Shown: positions 45,130-55,092, counted from the stretch's first letter. The stretch: DNA of 64,000 nucleotides from Paraburkholderia sp. PGU19 (GCF_013426915.1 NZ_AP023180.1:682001-746000), one strand, 5' to 3'. Notes: generated by a model not told the origin, from the sequence alone. Program-made: numbers and translations.

Positions 45130-46683
45130 ATGGAAAAATTGCCGAGCAGTGAAATCCTTCTGACGTCCATGGGCAGCTCCGCGTCGCGGGCTGCGCGTCA
45201 GCATGAGCTCGTGGTGCGTTTCGGTCAGGCCGCCCTCGCCGCACATAATCTCACTTCCGTGCTGAACGAAGCGTGTCGCACAGTGGCCGACGGTTTGGGC
45301 TCCCACTTCGTCAAGGTGCTGCGCTACGTGCCCGAGCACGATCATCTTCTGCTCGTCGCGGGCGTGGGTTGGTCACCCGCTGAAATTGGCTTTGCCAGGT
45401 TGTCGGCGGACAATGGCAGCCCTGCAGGCTATGCGATCGCCAACGGCAAGGCCGTGCTGTCGAATCACCTCGCGTCGGAGTTGCGCTTTCGCACACCGAT
45501 ACTGCTCGAGCGCTACGGCATCAAACGGGCGATCAACGTGCCGATCCGTGGCGTGCCTTCTCCGTTCGGCGTGCTGGAAGCCGACAGTCCCGACGAAGAA
45601 GCGTTCATCGCGAGCGACATCGCCTTCGTCGAAGGTGTGGCGAACATCGTCGCCATGTCGGCTGAGCGGCTGGCCGCCGAGGCCGGGGAACGACGCTCCG
45701 AAGAACTGTCCACCGACATCCTGTATGCAAGCCCCGACCCCGTCACAGTGATGACAGAAGACGGCGTCGTGCAGTCGATGAATGCTCGCGCGATGTCGCA
45801 CGTCGGCGTGACCGACGTTGCCGCCGTGCAGGGCGTGAAATGGGCGACGCTATGGCCGGCACAATTTCATGCTGCCGTTGAAGCGGCCCTCGCCCGCGCC
45901 CGGACAGACTCTCCTGCCCGCTTCGAGGCGCCGATCGTCGCCGCTGACGGAGCGCAGACATGGTGGGATGTGTCCGTGTCGAAGATCGAGCCGCAGCATG
46001 GCGTGCCGGGACGTCTCGTCGCCGTCTCGCGCGACGTCACGGAGCGCCACGAGCAGGAAGCCAGGCTGGCAGCATTGATCAGCGACCAGGAGCAACAGCT
46101 CGGCGCGAACGAGGCAATGATGAAAGAAGTCCATCATCGCGTCCGCAACAGCCTTCAACTCGTCCAGACCTTGCTCGGCCTGCAAGGCAATCTTGCGCCC
46201 GAGCCTGCCGTCAAGGCGCAGCTCAAGGCGGCAGCCGTTCGCGTCATGACGGTCGGGTCGGTCCATCAACGCCTGTATCAGGACAATGGTTCCGCCGCGC
46301 CCGATGCCGCGCGCTATCTGCAGGGGCTGATTACCGATCTGCAGGCAGTCATCGGTGAACGGCCGATCGAACTTGTCGCCGATCCCATCATCGTGCCTGC
46401 CGTGCGCCTGAGCCCGCTGGGTCTGATTACAGCGGAACTCGTCACGAACTCGGTGAAATACGGGCGCGGAAAGATCTCCGTATCGCTGCGTGCCGACGCC
46501 CCGGACTCGGCACTATTGAGCGTCGTGGACGAAGGGCACGGACTACCCGATACGTTCCCGTCACCGGAGGGAACCGGGCTGGGCTTGCGGCTCGTGCAAA
46601 CCTATTCGGGTTTCGGCCGCGACGCGCTGAGCGTGGACCGATCGGTGCCGTACAGCAAGATCGACGTGCGGTTCCGTTTGTGA
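45130..46683 (+). CDS. GAF-PAS sensor histidine kinase (HisKA_2/HWE-like)
   Basis: A 517-residue soluble kinase without membrane segments. GAF domain about 30-185, PAS about 200-320 (YASPDPVTVMTEDGVVQSMNA ... WWDVSVSKIEPQHGVPGRLVAVSRDVTE), then a HisKA_2 dimerisation helix with phospho-accepting His (MKEVHHRVRNSLQLVQTLLGLQ) near 337, N-box (LITAELVTNSVKYG) and G-boxes (DEGHGLPD, EGTGLGLRLV). Cytoplasmic sensor, possibly of light, redox or metabolites. No response regulator is fused, but a receiver protein follows after about 150 bp. Start at ATG 45130; ribosome binding site is weak. Confidence 0.9.
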   Translation: MEKLPSSEILLTSMGSSASRAARQHELVVRFGQAALAAHNLTSVLNEACRTVADGLGSHFVKVLRYVPEHDHLLLVAGVGWSPAEIGFARLSADNGSPAGYAIANGKAVLSNHLASELRFRTPILLERYGIKRAINVPIRGVPSPFGVLEADSPDEEAFIASDIAFVEGVANIVAMSAERLAAEAGERRSEELSTDILYASPDPVTVMTEDGVVQSMNARAMSHVGVTDVAAVQGVKWATLWPAQFHAAVEAALARARTDSPARFEAPIVAADGAQTWWDVSVSKIEPQHGVPGRLVAVSRDVTERHEQEARLAALISDQEQQLGANEAMMKEVHHRVRNSLQLVQTLLGLQGNLAPEPAVKAQLKAAAVRVMTVGSVHQRLYQDNGSAAPDAARYLQGLITDLQAVIGERPIELVADPIIVPAVRLSPLGLITAELVTNSVKYGRGKISVSLRADAPDSALLSVVDEGHGLPDTFPSPEGTGLGLRLVQTYSGFGRDALSVDRSVPYSKIDVRFRL

Positions 46684-46840
46684 CAGACTGGCGCATCATC
46701 GCGCAATCTTCACTGTTTTTTGGTGCATTCGCGCGTGATCGCCTATCTTTGAAGCGCGGGTATGCCGTGTGCGAGAAGACCATGTAGCAGCGCTTTCCGG
46801 GCTGCGGGCAATTCAGCCGGCAGGTCTCCCGAAGGCCAAT

Positions 46841-47224
46841 GTGAACGTTTCTTCCCGCAGCACAGATGAGAGACCCGCCATCCTTCTCGTTGACGATGCG
46901 ATCGATGCGCTGGAAGCATGGGCGCTGCTTCTGCGCATGGAAGGTTTCGAGGTCGTGACGGCAACGGGTGGTCTGGACGCGTGGCATAAAGCCCAGCAAT
47001 CGCCGCCAGCGCTCGTCATTACCGACCTGATGATGCCCGGCATGCATGGACTTGCGTTCTGCCGCGCGCTAAAGGCCGATAGCAGGTTCGAATTCGTACC
47101 GATCATTCTCTGGACGGCGGCAACGATCATCGTCGGCGAACCGGTTTTCGATCGCTTCCTGGTCAAGCCCGTTCTACTCGATACGCTTCTCGGGCATATC
47201 AACGTATTGCTCGCAGGGCCCTGA
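46841..47224 (+). CDS. Single-domain response regulator (CheY-like)
   Basis: A 127-residue receiver domain: acidic pair ILLVDD, phospho-acceptor Asp in VITDLMMPGMHG, switch Thr in LWTAAT and Lys in FLVKP. No output domain. The GTG at 46841 has GAAGG five bases upstream and fits the family length; a GTG at 46769 would add a 24-residue non-homologous extension. Probable partner of the kinase upstream. Confidence 0.85.
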   Translation: MNVSSRSTDERPAILLVDDAIDALEAWALLLRMEGFEVVTATGGLDAWHKAQQSPPALVITDLMMPGMHGLAFCRALKADSRFEFVPIILWTAATIIVGEPVFDRFLVKPVLLDTLLGHINVLLAGP

Positions 47225-47314
47225 AAAGTACCGGGTCAACTTCACCAGGCAGATCGGTCGATGGGTGAATCCGAACGACACCCGCAAAGCTGCGCTTTTC
47301 TTGGGGAAGTCATC

Positions 47315-47617
47315 ATGGCGACGACAGAGTCACTGCTGACGCTGGCCGAGTACCTGGAAATATCGCTCGATAACGGCGGCAGCGTGCTTGTGATGCAGAT
47401 GTGCGACGGCCTCTGCGCGATATACGTCGGCGACGCAACGAAGGCCCAGGATCATTGGCGGTATCACGGCGCGATCAGCGCTTCGATCGTCGACGACATT
47501 CTGAGGCTGACCCGCTGCGGACGTAACCACCTCGAAATTGGCGGCCAGAAGTACCGCTTCGTTCGCAGCACCGCGCACTTCGAGGATAGAGGCGCGACTG
47601 TCTTTGCCGCGGGGTAG
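47315..47617 (+). CDS. Small hypothetical protein
   Basis: A 100-residue protein with an alternating beta pattern (GGSVLVMQMCDGLCAIYVGD; HLEIGGQKYRFVRSTAHFED). GGGGAAG upstream of the ATG at 47315. No motif recognised. It lies between the receiver protein and the Fae-like gene. Function unknown. Confidence 0.65.
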   Translation: MATTESLLTLAEYLEISLDNGGSVLVMQMCDGLCAIYVGDATKAQDHWRYHGAISASIVDDILRLTRCGRNHLEIGGQKYRFVRSTAHFEDRGATVFAAG

Positions 47618-47776
47618 TCACGCGCGCCGCAGTCATTTGTCACTCTGTCACGAAGCCGGGACATATTGCGTAATCGCAGCGACGGCTGCCCTGCTCTCGC
47701 GCGCGCCGAAATCAATGGCACTGCCCTTGCATTCATCGCACCTCCACTGTCGTCCAATCAAAAGAGGAGGTCCACG

Positions 47777-48310
47777 ATGAGCATCGATCTGACATTCCGC
47801 GCCGGTGAAGCCACCGTGTTCGCGGCGCCCGGCCAGGTGACGGACGCCATGCCCGAAATCCTGATCGGCCGCGTCGACGGTCCGGTTGGGCATGCGTTCG
47901 CAAACATGATGGCGCAGAGCAAGGGCCACACGGCGATGTTCGCGATTCGCGCGTGCAACCAGATGGTGCGGCCCGCGACGATGATCGTCCCAAAGGTGAC
48001 GCTAAGAGACATGGCGACCATCGAACTGTTCGGCGGCGTCGTGCAGTCGGCCACGGCCGATGCGATCGTCGATTGTCTGATCGAAGGGATTTTGCCGAAA
48101 GACCAGGCGAACGAGCTATGCATCGTCAGTCTGGTATGGATCGATCCGCGCTGCGTCACAGATGCGAATCTTGACAAGAAGGACATGTACCGCACGAACT
48201 ACGAAGCGACCAAACTCGCTATCCAGCGCGCGATGAGCAACGAGCCGAGCGTGGACACGCTGATCGCCAACCGTCATTCGATCAAACACGACATGGACGA
48301 CTGGAGTTGA
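47777..48310 (+). CDS. Formaldehyde-activating enzyme (Fae) homologue without catalytic His
   Basis: A 177-residue member of the Fae family: PEILIGRVDGPVGHAFANMM, PATMIVPKVTLRDMATIELFGGVVQSATADAIVD and NYEATKLAIQRAMSNEPSV all align with the methylotroph enzyme that condenses formaldehyde with tetrahydromethanopterin. At the position of Fae His 17 (AHIDLIIG) this protein has Met 25 (AMPEILIG). So classical Fae catalysis is doubtful; it may bind a pterin or another cofactor. GAGGAGG precedes the ATG at 47777. No other methanopterin-pathway genes are in the window, though a formate dehydrogenase is 6 kb away. Confidence 0.82.
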   Translation: MSIDLTFRAGEATVFAAPGQVTDAMPEILIGRVDGPVGHAFANMMAQSKGHTAMFAIRACNQMVRPATMIVPKVTLRDMATIELFGGVVQSATADAIVDCLIEGILPKDQANELCIVSLVWIDPRCVTDANLDKKDMYRTNYEATKLAIQRAMSNEPSVDTLIANRHSIKHDMDDWS

Positions 48311-48556
48311 ACGTCGTATCTCCAGCGCCCGAACCCGCCGTGCGATTTCAGAATCGCGCGCGCTCCACAAAAGCATGACAAGGCGGCTTGCGGCACCATA
48401 ACGTCACGCCAGTTCGACGTGAACGCAGCGCCGCGTTTCCGACGCGGCCGCCCCGTCCTCTCGTACGACAAACACCCCATGTTCGCGGTACTCTCCTAAT
48501 CCGGCACCTTTTCTGCCACGTCGCAATCCGCAATGGTTTCAACAGGACATGGTCCG

Positions 48557-49627
48557 ATGCCCAACGACATTCCAGAACCCCAAGCCGTCACCACCCCCAT
48601 CAACCGCAGCGCGATTTTCATCGTTGCAACGCTTGCCGACGGCGACGAGCACGCCGACACCGCACGCGCCTGGTGCGCGGACGTCGCCGCGCTCGTACGG
48701 TCGGTCGGCAAGCGCGTCCCGTCCGGCAACCTGTCGTGCGTGGTCGGCTTCAGTTCCGGCGCGTGGGACAAGCTGTTCGGCGCGCCCCGCCCTGCGCAGC
48801 TGCATCCGTTCCGCGAGTTCGGACCGAGCGAGCGCCGCGCCATCGCCACGCCGGGCGACATCCTGCTGCATATCCGCGCTGACCAGATGGACCTGTGCTT
48901 CGAACTCGCCACGCAGCTGGTGAACCGGCTCGGCGAGTCGGTCAAGGTCGTCGATGAAGTGCATGGCTTTCGCTACTTCGATCTGCGCAGCATGGTCGGC
49001 TTTGTCGACGGCACAGAGAATCCGACGGGACGCGAGGCCGTCGACTTCACGATGATCGGCGACGAAGATCCCGAATTCGTCTCGGGCAGCTACGTGCTCG
49101 TGCAGAAGTACCTGCACGACATGACGGGCTGGAACGCGCTGTCCGTCGAAACGCAGGAGCGCATCATCGGTCGCACGAAGCTCTCCGACATCGAACTCGA
49201 CGATGCCGTCAAGCCGACCTCGTCGCACAGTTCGCTGACGACGCTCGTCGAGAACGGACAGGAAGTGAAGATTCTGCGCGACAACATGCCGTTCGGACGC
49301 CCGGGCTCCAGCGAATTCGGCACGTACTTCATCGGCTACGCGCGCTCGCCCGATCCGATCGAGAAGATGCTAGAGAACATGTTCGTCGGACGCCCGCCCG
49401 GCAACTACGACCGGTTGCTCGACTTCAGCCGCGCGGCCACGGGCGGACTGTTCTTCGTGCCCTCTGCGACGCTGCTCGAAGCGCTCGCCGAGCGCGATCC
49501 GCAAGCCGCGAGCACCGCTGCCGACGCGAGCCCGAACGTACCCGCCGACCTCCCCGCATCCGCAGGGCCGACTCCCGACGGCTCGCTGAATATTGGCTCT
49601 TTGAAAGGAATTTCTCAATATGAATAA
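48557..49627 (+). CDS. DyP-type peroxidase, encapsulin cargo
   Basis: A 356-residue dye-decolorizing haem peroxidase. Active-site residues: Asp 151 in GFVDGTENP, proximal His 224 in SSHSS, Arg 241 in LRDNMPFGR. After the peroxidase domain comes an Ala/Pro-rich linker (about residues 315-340) and a C-terminal encapsulin cargo-loading peptide DGSLNIGSLKG (341-351). It is packed inside the encapsulin shell encoded by the next gene, which overlaps it by 8 bp. The ATG at 48557 has AGGA at 48544-48547; an upstream ATG at 48533 would add eight residues. Expected to act in oxidative stress defence. Confidence 0.95.
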   Translation: MPNDIPEPQAVTTPINRSAIFIVATLADGDEHADTARAWCADVAALVRSVGKRVPSGNLSCVVGFSSGAWDKLFGAPRPAQLHPFREFGPSERRAIATPGDILLHIRADQMDLCFELATQLVNRLGESVKVVDEVHGFRYFDLRSMVGFVDGTENPTGREAVDFTMIGDEDPEFVSGSYVLVQKYLHDMTGWNALSVETQERIIGRTKLSDIELDDAVKPTSSHSSLTTLVENGQEVKILRDNMPFGRPGSSEFGTYFIGYARSPDPIEKMLENMFVGRPPGNYDRLLDFSRAATGGLFFVPSATLLEALAERDPQAASTAADASPNVPADLPASAGPTPDGSLNIGSLKGISQYE

Positions 49628-50423
49628 CCTGCATCGCGAGCTTGCCCCGATCTCCAGCGAAGCCTGGTCGCAAATCGAAGAAGAAGTGGCGCGTACGTTC
49701 AAGCGTTCGGTCGCGGGTCGCCGCGTGGTCGACGTGAAGGGCCCGGGCGGCGTCGATCTGTCCAGCGTCGGCACGGGCCATCAGACGACGATCGCGGCCC
49801 CGCATCACGGCGTCATCGCGAAGCTGGCCGAGGTCAAGGCGCTCGTGCAGCTGAACGTGCCGTTCGAACTGTCGCGCGATGCGATCGATGCCGTCGAGCG
49901 CGGCGCGAACGACTCGGACTGGCAGCCCGCCAAGGATGCCGCGAAGGAACTCGCGTATGCCGAAGACCGCGCGATCTTCGACGGCTACAAGGCGGCGGGT
50001 ATCGTCGGGATTCGCGAGGGTTCGTCGAATGCGTCGCTCACGCTGCCCGCCGATGTCGCCGACTACCCGGATGCGATCGGCGCCGCGCTGCAGCAGCTGC
50101 GGCTGGCGGGCGTCGATGGGCCCTACTCCGTGCTGCTCGGCGCCGACGCGTACACGGCGCTCGGCGAAGCGCGCGATCAGGGCTATCCCGTGCTCGAACA
50201 CATCAAACGGCTCGTGAACGGCGACATCATCTGGGCACCGGCGATCGAAGGCGGCAGCGTGCTGTCGATGCGCGGCGGCGACTACGAGCTGCATCTCGGG
50301 CAGGACGTGTCGATTGGTTATCAAAGCCATACGGACTCGGCCGTGCGCCTCTATCTGCGCGAAACGCTGACCTTCCTGATGCTGACGGGCGAGGCGTCGG
50401 TGTCGGTGGTGCCGGCGGAGTAA
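49620..50423 (+). CDS. Encapsulin shell protein (family 1)
   Basis: A 267-residue HK97-fold shell protein: N-terminus MNNLHRELAPISSEAWSQIEEEVARTFKRSVAGRRVVDVKGPGG, central GYKAAGIVGIREG, and C-terminal SIGYQSHTDSAVRLYLRETLTFLMLTGEASVS. It self-assembles into a roughly 24-nm T=1 compartment that encloses DyP. The ATG at 49620 lies inside the last codons of the DyP gene; its ribosome binding site AAGGAA (49605-49610) overlaps the codons of the cargo-loading peptide. Length matches family 1 encapsulins (265-270). Confidence 0.96.
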   Translation: MNNLHRELAPISSEAWSQIEEEVARTFKRSVAGRRVVDVKGPGGVDLSSVGTGHQTTIAAPHHGVIAKLAEVKALVQLNVPFELSRDAIDAVERGANDSDWQPAKDAAKELAYAEDRAIFDGYKAAGIVGIREGSSNASLTLPADVADYPDAIGAALQQLRLAGVDGPYSVLLGADAYTALGEARDQGYPVLEHIKRLVNGDIIWAPAIEGGSVLSMRGGDYELHLGQDVSIGYQSHTDSAVRLYLRETLTFLMLTGEASVSVVPAE

Positions 50424-50430
50424 GCGTCAC

Positions 50431-50453
50431 GCTCAGCGCCTGGTGGGCTGAGC
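50431..50453. terminator. Hairpin after encapsulin
   Basis: GCTCAGC (50431-50437) and GCTGAGC (50447-50453) with a 9-base loop, between convergent encapsulin and metR. No clear T-run. Confidence 0.4.
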
Positions 50454-50516
50454 TTCACTTGTCAGCACGGCGGCGACCAGTTGATGAAGCTGGCGCCGCG
50501 TTGCAACACCTCGCGC

Positions 50517-51425
50517 CTAGTCCCGAAACCTCGCCCCGGTCCAATCTGCCTTGCGCGCCATCGCGACGAACGCGCTCAGATAATCGATCGCATCGTCCGC
50601 CTCGCGTGTGCCGAGAAAGATCTGCTTGGCGATGCCCTTCTTGCCGAGGCGCAGCGGCGTGAGCGGCATCCACTCCGCGTACTCTTCCGCGAGCCAGCGC
50701 GGCAACGCCGCGACGCCGCGGCCGCTCGCGACCATCTGCAGCATGATGTCGGTCGTCTCGATCACCTTGTGCCGTCTCGGCACGACGTTCGCGGGCGTCA
50801 GGAACTGCGTATAGATGTCGAGCCGGTCGGTTTCGACGGGATAGGTAATCAGCACTTCCGCCGCGATTTGCTCCGGCGTCACATAAGGCTCGCTGGACAA
50901 AGCATGCTCGTCCGCGACGACCAGTACCTGCTCGTAGTCGAACACGGGCTCGAAGCGTAAGCCCGGCTTTTTCAGCGGATCGGGCGTGACGAGCACATCG
51001 ATGTCATAGCCGAACAGCGCGCCAATGCCGCCGAACTGAAAGCGCTGCTTCACGTCGACATCGACATCCGGCCAGCGCGCGAGATACGGCGACACGACCT
51101 TCAGCAGCCACTGGTAGCACGGATGACATTCCATGCCGATGCGCAACGTGCCGCGCTCGCCCTGCGCGTATTGCTTCATGCGTTCTTCGGCGAGCTCGAA
51201 TTGCGGCAGCAGCCGGTTGGCGAGACCGAGCAGGTACTGGCCCGCCTGCGTGAGACGCATCGAGCGGCCCTCGCGCGTCCACACGGGCGTGCCTAGCTGC
51301 TGCTCGAGCTTCTTCACCGTGTGGCTCAACGCCGACTGCGTGAGATTCAGCACGTCGGCGGCGCCTGTGAGCGAACCTTGCCGCTCCACTTCCCTCACGA
51401 CCATCAGATGACTGCGCTCCAGCAT
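50517..51425 (-). CDS. metR: LysR regulator, MetR-like
   Basis: A 302-residue LysR-type regulator. Winged-helix domain residues 1-60 (MLERSHLMVVREVERQGSLTGAADVLNLTQSALSHTVKKLEQQLG) then the effector domain with the MetR-like stretch IGMECHPCYQWLLKVVSPYLARWPDV. It is divergent from metE, the classical MetR arrangement, with homocysteine as co-effector. ATG 51425 has GGAG spacing 6; the frame continues upstream to 51470 without a site. Confidence 0.88.
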   Translation of the reverse strand: MLERSHLMVVREVERQGSLTGAADVLNLTQSALSHTVKKLEQQLGTPVWTREGRSMRLTQAGQYLLGLANRLLPQFELAEERMKQYAQGERGTLRIGMECHPCYQWLLKVVSPYLARWPDVDVDVKQRFQFGGIGALFGYDIDVLVTPDPLKKPGLRFEPVFDYEQVLVVADEHALSSEPYVTPEQIAAEVLITYPVETDRLDIYTQFLTPANVVPRRHKVIETTDIMLQMVASGRGVAALPRWLAEEYAEWMPLTPLRLGKKGIAKQIFLGTREADDAIDYLSAFVAMARKADWTGARFRD

Positions 51426-51453
51426 TGCGACTCCATGAACAGAAATAATCGTT

Positions 51454-51482
51454 GTATGAAATAAATCCATTTTTATTCATAC
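51454..51482. promoter_or_regulatory. Candidate MetR operator in the metR-metE intergenic region
   Basis: 29-bp interrupted palindrome: outer arms GTATGAA (51454-51460) and TTCATAC (51476-51482), partly extended by TAAA/TTTT inside. The TGAA...TTCA ends match the MetR half-site pattern. It lies between the divergent starts (51425 and 51535). Confidence 0.6.
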
Positions 51483-51534
51483 ATCGAAAATTCTATCATC
51501 GCTTCCAGATTCATTATCTGAACGGGGAATAGCG

Positions 51535-53826
51535 ATGGTTACGACACACAATCTGGGTTTTCCGCGCATCGGCGCGAAACGCGAACTGAAATTCGCACTC
51601 GAGCAATACTGGAAGAACGAATCGACGCGCGACGAGCTAAAGGCCGTCGGCGCCCAGCTTCGCGGGCGGCACTGGAAAGACCAGGCGCGTCTGGACTTCG
51701 TGCCCGTCGGCGATTTCGCGTTCTACGACCAGGTGCTCGACATGAGCTTTACGCTCGGCAATCTGCCCGAGCGCGTGCGCGGCTTTCACGGCGATGCGCT
51801 CGACAACGCGTTCCGCGTCGCGCGTGGCCGCTCGGCGCAGAACGCGGAAGCGCACAGCGCGTGCTGCGGCGGGGTGGCGGCGGGCGAAATGACCAAGTGG
51901 TTCGACACGAACTATCACTACATCGTCCCCGAGTTCGACGCGAACACGCAGTTCTCGCTCGACCCTTCGCGTCTGCTCGAACAGCTCAACGAGGCCCGCG
52001 CGCTCGGCGTCAACGTGAAGCCCGTCATCATCGGACCCGTTACGTATCTATGGCTCGGCAAGGCAAAGGACGACTCCGACAAGCTCGCGCTGCTGCCGCG
52101 CCTGCTGCCCGTCTATGCGGCGCTGCTCGACTACTTCACGGCGCAAGGCATCGACTGGGTGCAGATTGATGAGCCGGTGCTCGTGACGGAACTCGACGCG
52201 AAGTGGCGCGACGCGTTCGTCACCGCCTACGATGCCCTGTCGGCACGCCGCGTCAAGCTGTTGCTCGCCACCTACTTCGGGCCGTTGCAGGACAACCTGG
52301 AACTCGCGTGCAAGCTGCCCGTCGACGGCCTGCATATCGATGCGATCAATGCGCGCGATGAAGTCGCGCAGGTCGCGGCGAAGCTCTCCGGCGCAGCGGT
52401 GCTGTCGGTCGGCGTGATCAACGGCCGCAACATCTGGAAGACCGATCTGAACGCGGTGCTCGAATGGCTTGAACCGCTGCACCGTTCGCTCGGTGACCGC
52501 TTGTGGATTGCGCCTTCGTGCTCGCTGCTGCATACGCCCGTCGATCTCAACAGCGAACAGAAGCTCGACGCCGAGATCAAATCGTGGCTCGCGTTTGCGC
52601 TGCAAAAGCTCGACGAGCTGACGGTGCTGGCGGCGGCGCTGAACAACGGGCGCGAATCGGTGGCCGACGCACTCGCCTCGAACGCCGCTGCAATCGAAAG
52701 CCGGCGCGTGTCGCCGCGCGTGCACAACCCGGCCGTCAAGGCCGCGATTGCGCGTATCGATGCGGCGCTCGGCAAGCGCGCCAGCGCTTATGCGCAGCGT
52801 GCAGAAAAGCAGTCCGCGATTCTCAACCTGCCCGCGTTCCCGACCACCACGATCGGCTCCTTTCCACAGACGAGCGACATCCGTCACGCGCGCAGCCAGT
52901 ACAAGTCAGGCGAACTCGATCAGGCCGGCTATAAGGCGGCGATGGAGCGTGAGATCACGCGCGCCGTGAAAGAACAGGAAGCACTTGGCCTCGACGTGCT
53001 CGTGCATGGCGAAGCCGAACGCAACGACATGGTCGAATACTTCGGCGAGCAACTGGATGGCTACGCGTTCAGCCAGTTCGGCTGGGTGCAGTCGTATGGC
53101 TCCCGCTGCGTGAAGCCGCCCATTCTGTTCGGCGACATCAGCCGCCCGAAAGCGATGACGGTCGAATGGATTCGATACGCGCAATCGCAAACCACGAAGC
53201 CGATGAAAGGCATGCTGACGGGTCCCGTCACGATCCTGAACTGGTCGTTCGTGCGTGATGACCAGCCGCGCTCGGTGTCGTGCCATCAACTGGCGCTCGC
53301 GATCCGCGACGAAGTGCTGGACCTCGAAAAAGCCGGCGTGCGCGTGATCCAGATCGACGAAGCGGCCCTGCGCGAAGGCCTTCCGCTGCGCCGCTCGCAG
53401 TGGAGCGACTATCTGCGGTGGGCAGTCGAGTCGTTCCGTATCACCGCGAACGGCGTGCAGGACGAAACGCAGATTCACACCCACATGTGCTATTCGGAGT
53501 TCAACGACATCATCGCGTCGATCGCCGACATGGATGCCGATGTGATCACAATCGAAACGTCGCGCTCGGACATGGAACTGCTCGATGCGTTCGACGACTT
53601 CGACTATCCGAACCAGATCGGGCCGGGCGTGTACGACATCCACTCGCCTAACATTCCGAGCCAGGACCACATCGTGAACCTGATGAAGACGGCGGCCGGG
53701 CGCATTCCGGCGGAACGCTTGTGGGTCAATCCCGATTGCGGGCTGAAGACGCGTGCATGGGATGAAGTGATTCCCGCGCTGAAGAACATGGTGGCGGCTG
53801 CGCAAACGCTTCGCCAAAGCGTCTAA
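51535..53826 (+). CDS. metE: Cobalamin-independent methionine synthase
   Basis: A 763-residue enzyme that methylates homocysteine with methyltetrahydrofolate polyglutamate. Duplicated barrels are both present; zinc ligands lie in HTHMCYSEF and in [11 protein letters not shown] near the C-terminus. Length fits E. coli MetE (753). GGGGAAT precedes the ATG. Divergent from metR. It ends in a long perfect palindromic terminator. Confidence 0.97.
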   Translation: MVTTHNLGFPRIGAKRELKFALEQYWKNESTRDELKAVGAQLRGRHWKDQARLDFVPVGDFAFYDQVLDMSFTLGNLPERVRGFHGDALDNAFRVARGRSAQNAEAHSACCGGVAAGEMTKWFDTNYHYIVPEFDANTQFSLDPSRLLEQLNEARALGVNVKPVIIGPVTYLWLGKAKDDSDKLALLPRLLPVYAALLDYFTAQGIDWVQIDEPVLVTELDAKWRDAFVTAYDALSARRVKLLLATYFGPLQDNLELACKLPVDGLHIDAINARDEVAQVAAKLSGAAVLSVGVINGRNIWKTDLNAVLEWLEPLHRSLGDRLWIAPSCSLLHTPVDLNSEQKLDAEIKSWLAFALQKLDELTVLAAALNNGRESVADALASNAAAIESRRVSPRVHNPAVKAAIARIDAALGKRASAYAQRAEKQSAILNLPAFPTTTIGSFPQTSDIRHARSQYKSGELDQAGYKAAMEREITRAVKEQEALGLDVLVHGEAERNDMVEYFGEQLDGYAFSQFGWVQSYGSRCVKPPILFGDISRPKAMTVEWIRYAQSQTTKPMKGMLTGPVTILNWSFVRDDQPRSVSCHQLALAIRDEVLDLEKAGVRVIQIDEAALREGLPLRRSQWSDYLRWAVESFRITANGVQDETQIHTHMCYSEFNDIIASIADMDADVITIETSRSDMELLDAFDDFDYPNQIGPGVYDIHSPNIPSQDHIVNLMKTAAGRIPAERLWVNPDCGLKTRAWDEVIPALKNMVAAAQTLRQSV

Positions 53827-53850
53827 CGCTTTCGTCGATCCCCGCAGAAA

Positions 53851-53878
53851 TTGAAGGCCACCCGCGGGTGGCCTTCAA
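53851..53878. terminator. Palindromic bidirectional terminator between metE and fdh
   Basis: Perfect 28-bp palindrome, TTGAAGGCCACCCG immediately followed by its complement CGGGTGGCCTTCAA, between the convergent stops at 53826 and 53890. Confidence 0.8.
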
Positions 53879-53889
53879 CGTTATTGCCT

Positions 53890-55092
53890 TTACGCTGCTT
53901 TAAAGCGCGCCGCCTCTTCCGATCCCGACGTCGCATTGCCCGCGCTATACGAATGCGCGCCGACGCCCGCCAGCTTGCCGCCATCGACGATCAGATACTC
54001 GTCGCGGATAGGCCGCTTCTCGAACCAGCATTCGAGAATTTCGCGCGTGCCAGCCGCATAACGCGCCTGCGCCGACAACGTCGTGCCCGAAATATGCGGC
54101 GTCATGCCGTTGTGCGGCATCGTGCGCCACGGATGATCGCGCGGTGCCGGCTGCGGGAACCACACGTCGCCCGCATAGCCCGCCAGTTGCCCCGATTCGA
54201 GCGCCCGCACGATCGCATCGCGATCGACGATCTTGCCGCGCGCCGTATTCACGATATACGCGCCGCGCTTCATCTTCGCGATCAGCTTTTCGTTGAAGAG
54301 GTTCTCCGTTTCGGGGTGCAGCGGACAGTTGATCGTCACCACGTCGCAAGCCTTCACCATCGATTCGACATCCGGGTGCCACGTCGCGCCGAGTTCTTTT
54401 TCGACATCGAGCGGCAAGCGGTGACGATCCGTGTAGTGCAGCTTGACGTCGAACGGTTTGAGCCTGCGCAACACGGCTGCACCGATCCGGCCAGCGGCGA
54501 CCGTGCCCACATGCATTGCTTCGAGATCGTAAGCGCGCTCGACACAGTCGGCGATATTCCAGCCGCCCTTCTTCACCCATTCATGCGACGGCAGGTAATT
54601 GCGCACCAGGCCGAGAATCATCATCACGACGTGTTCAGCGACGCTGATGCTATTGCAGTACGTGACTTCGGCCACCGTGACGCCGCGCTCGATGGCCGCC
54701 TGCAGATCGACGTGATCCGAGCCGATGCCCGCCGTCAGCGCGAGCTTGAGCTTCGGCGCCTTCGCGATGCGCTCGGCTGTCAGGTACGCAGGCCAGAACG
54801 GTTGGGAGATCACGACTTCGGCGTCGGCAAGCTCACGCTCGAACGTCGAGTTCGGACCATCCTTGTCCGATGTCACGACGAGCGTATGCCCTAGCGATTC
54901 GAGGTATTTACGCAGTCCCAGTTCGCCCGATACGCTGCCCAGCAGTTCGCCCGGCGTGAAGTCGATGGCCTTCGGCGTCGGCGCCGTTTGACCGTCGTGA
55001 TAATGCGTGATTTCGGGTACGCCGTCGCGGGCGTACTGTTTCGGCATTCCTTTGACGGGATCGTCATACAGCACACAAAGAACCTTAGCCAT
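53890..55092 (-). CDS. fdh: NAD-dependent formate dehydrogenase
   Basis: A 400-residue single-subunit, metal-free formate dehydrogenase, oxidising formate to CO2 with [20 protein letters not shown] at the start, the NAD loop [19 protein letters not shown], and [40 protein letters not shown] with the catalytic His are very close to the Pseudomonas sp. 101 enzyme (401 residues). GGAG is 11 bases before the ATG at 55092. LysR-type regulator directly upstream. Confidence 0.96.
   Translation of the reverse strand: MAKVLCVLYDDPVKGMPKQYARDGVPEITHYHDGQTAPTPKAIDFTPGELLGSVSGELGLRKYLESLGHTLVVTSDKDGPNSTFERELADAEVVISQPFWPAYLTAERIAKAPKLKLALTAGIGSDHVDLQAAIERGVTVAEVTYCNSISVAEHVVMMILGLVRNYLPSHEWVKKGGWNIADCVERAYDLEAMHVGTVAAGRIGAAVLRRLKPFDVKLHYTDRHRLPLDVEKELGATWHPDVESMVKACDVVTINCPLHPETENLFNEKLIAKMKRGAYIVNTARGKIVDRDAIVRALESGQLAGYAGDVWFPQPAPRDHPWRTMPHNGMTPHISGTTLSAQARYAAGTREILECWFEKRPIRDEYLIVDGGKLAGVGAHSYSAGNATSGSEEAARFKAA

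Noticed and set aside
48311..48556. Minus-strand short frames upstream of DyP
   Set aside because: Arg/Cys-rich with no ribosome binding site; regarded as noncoding.
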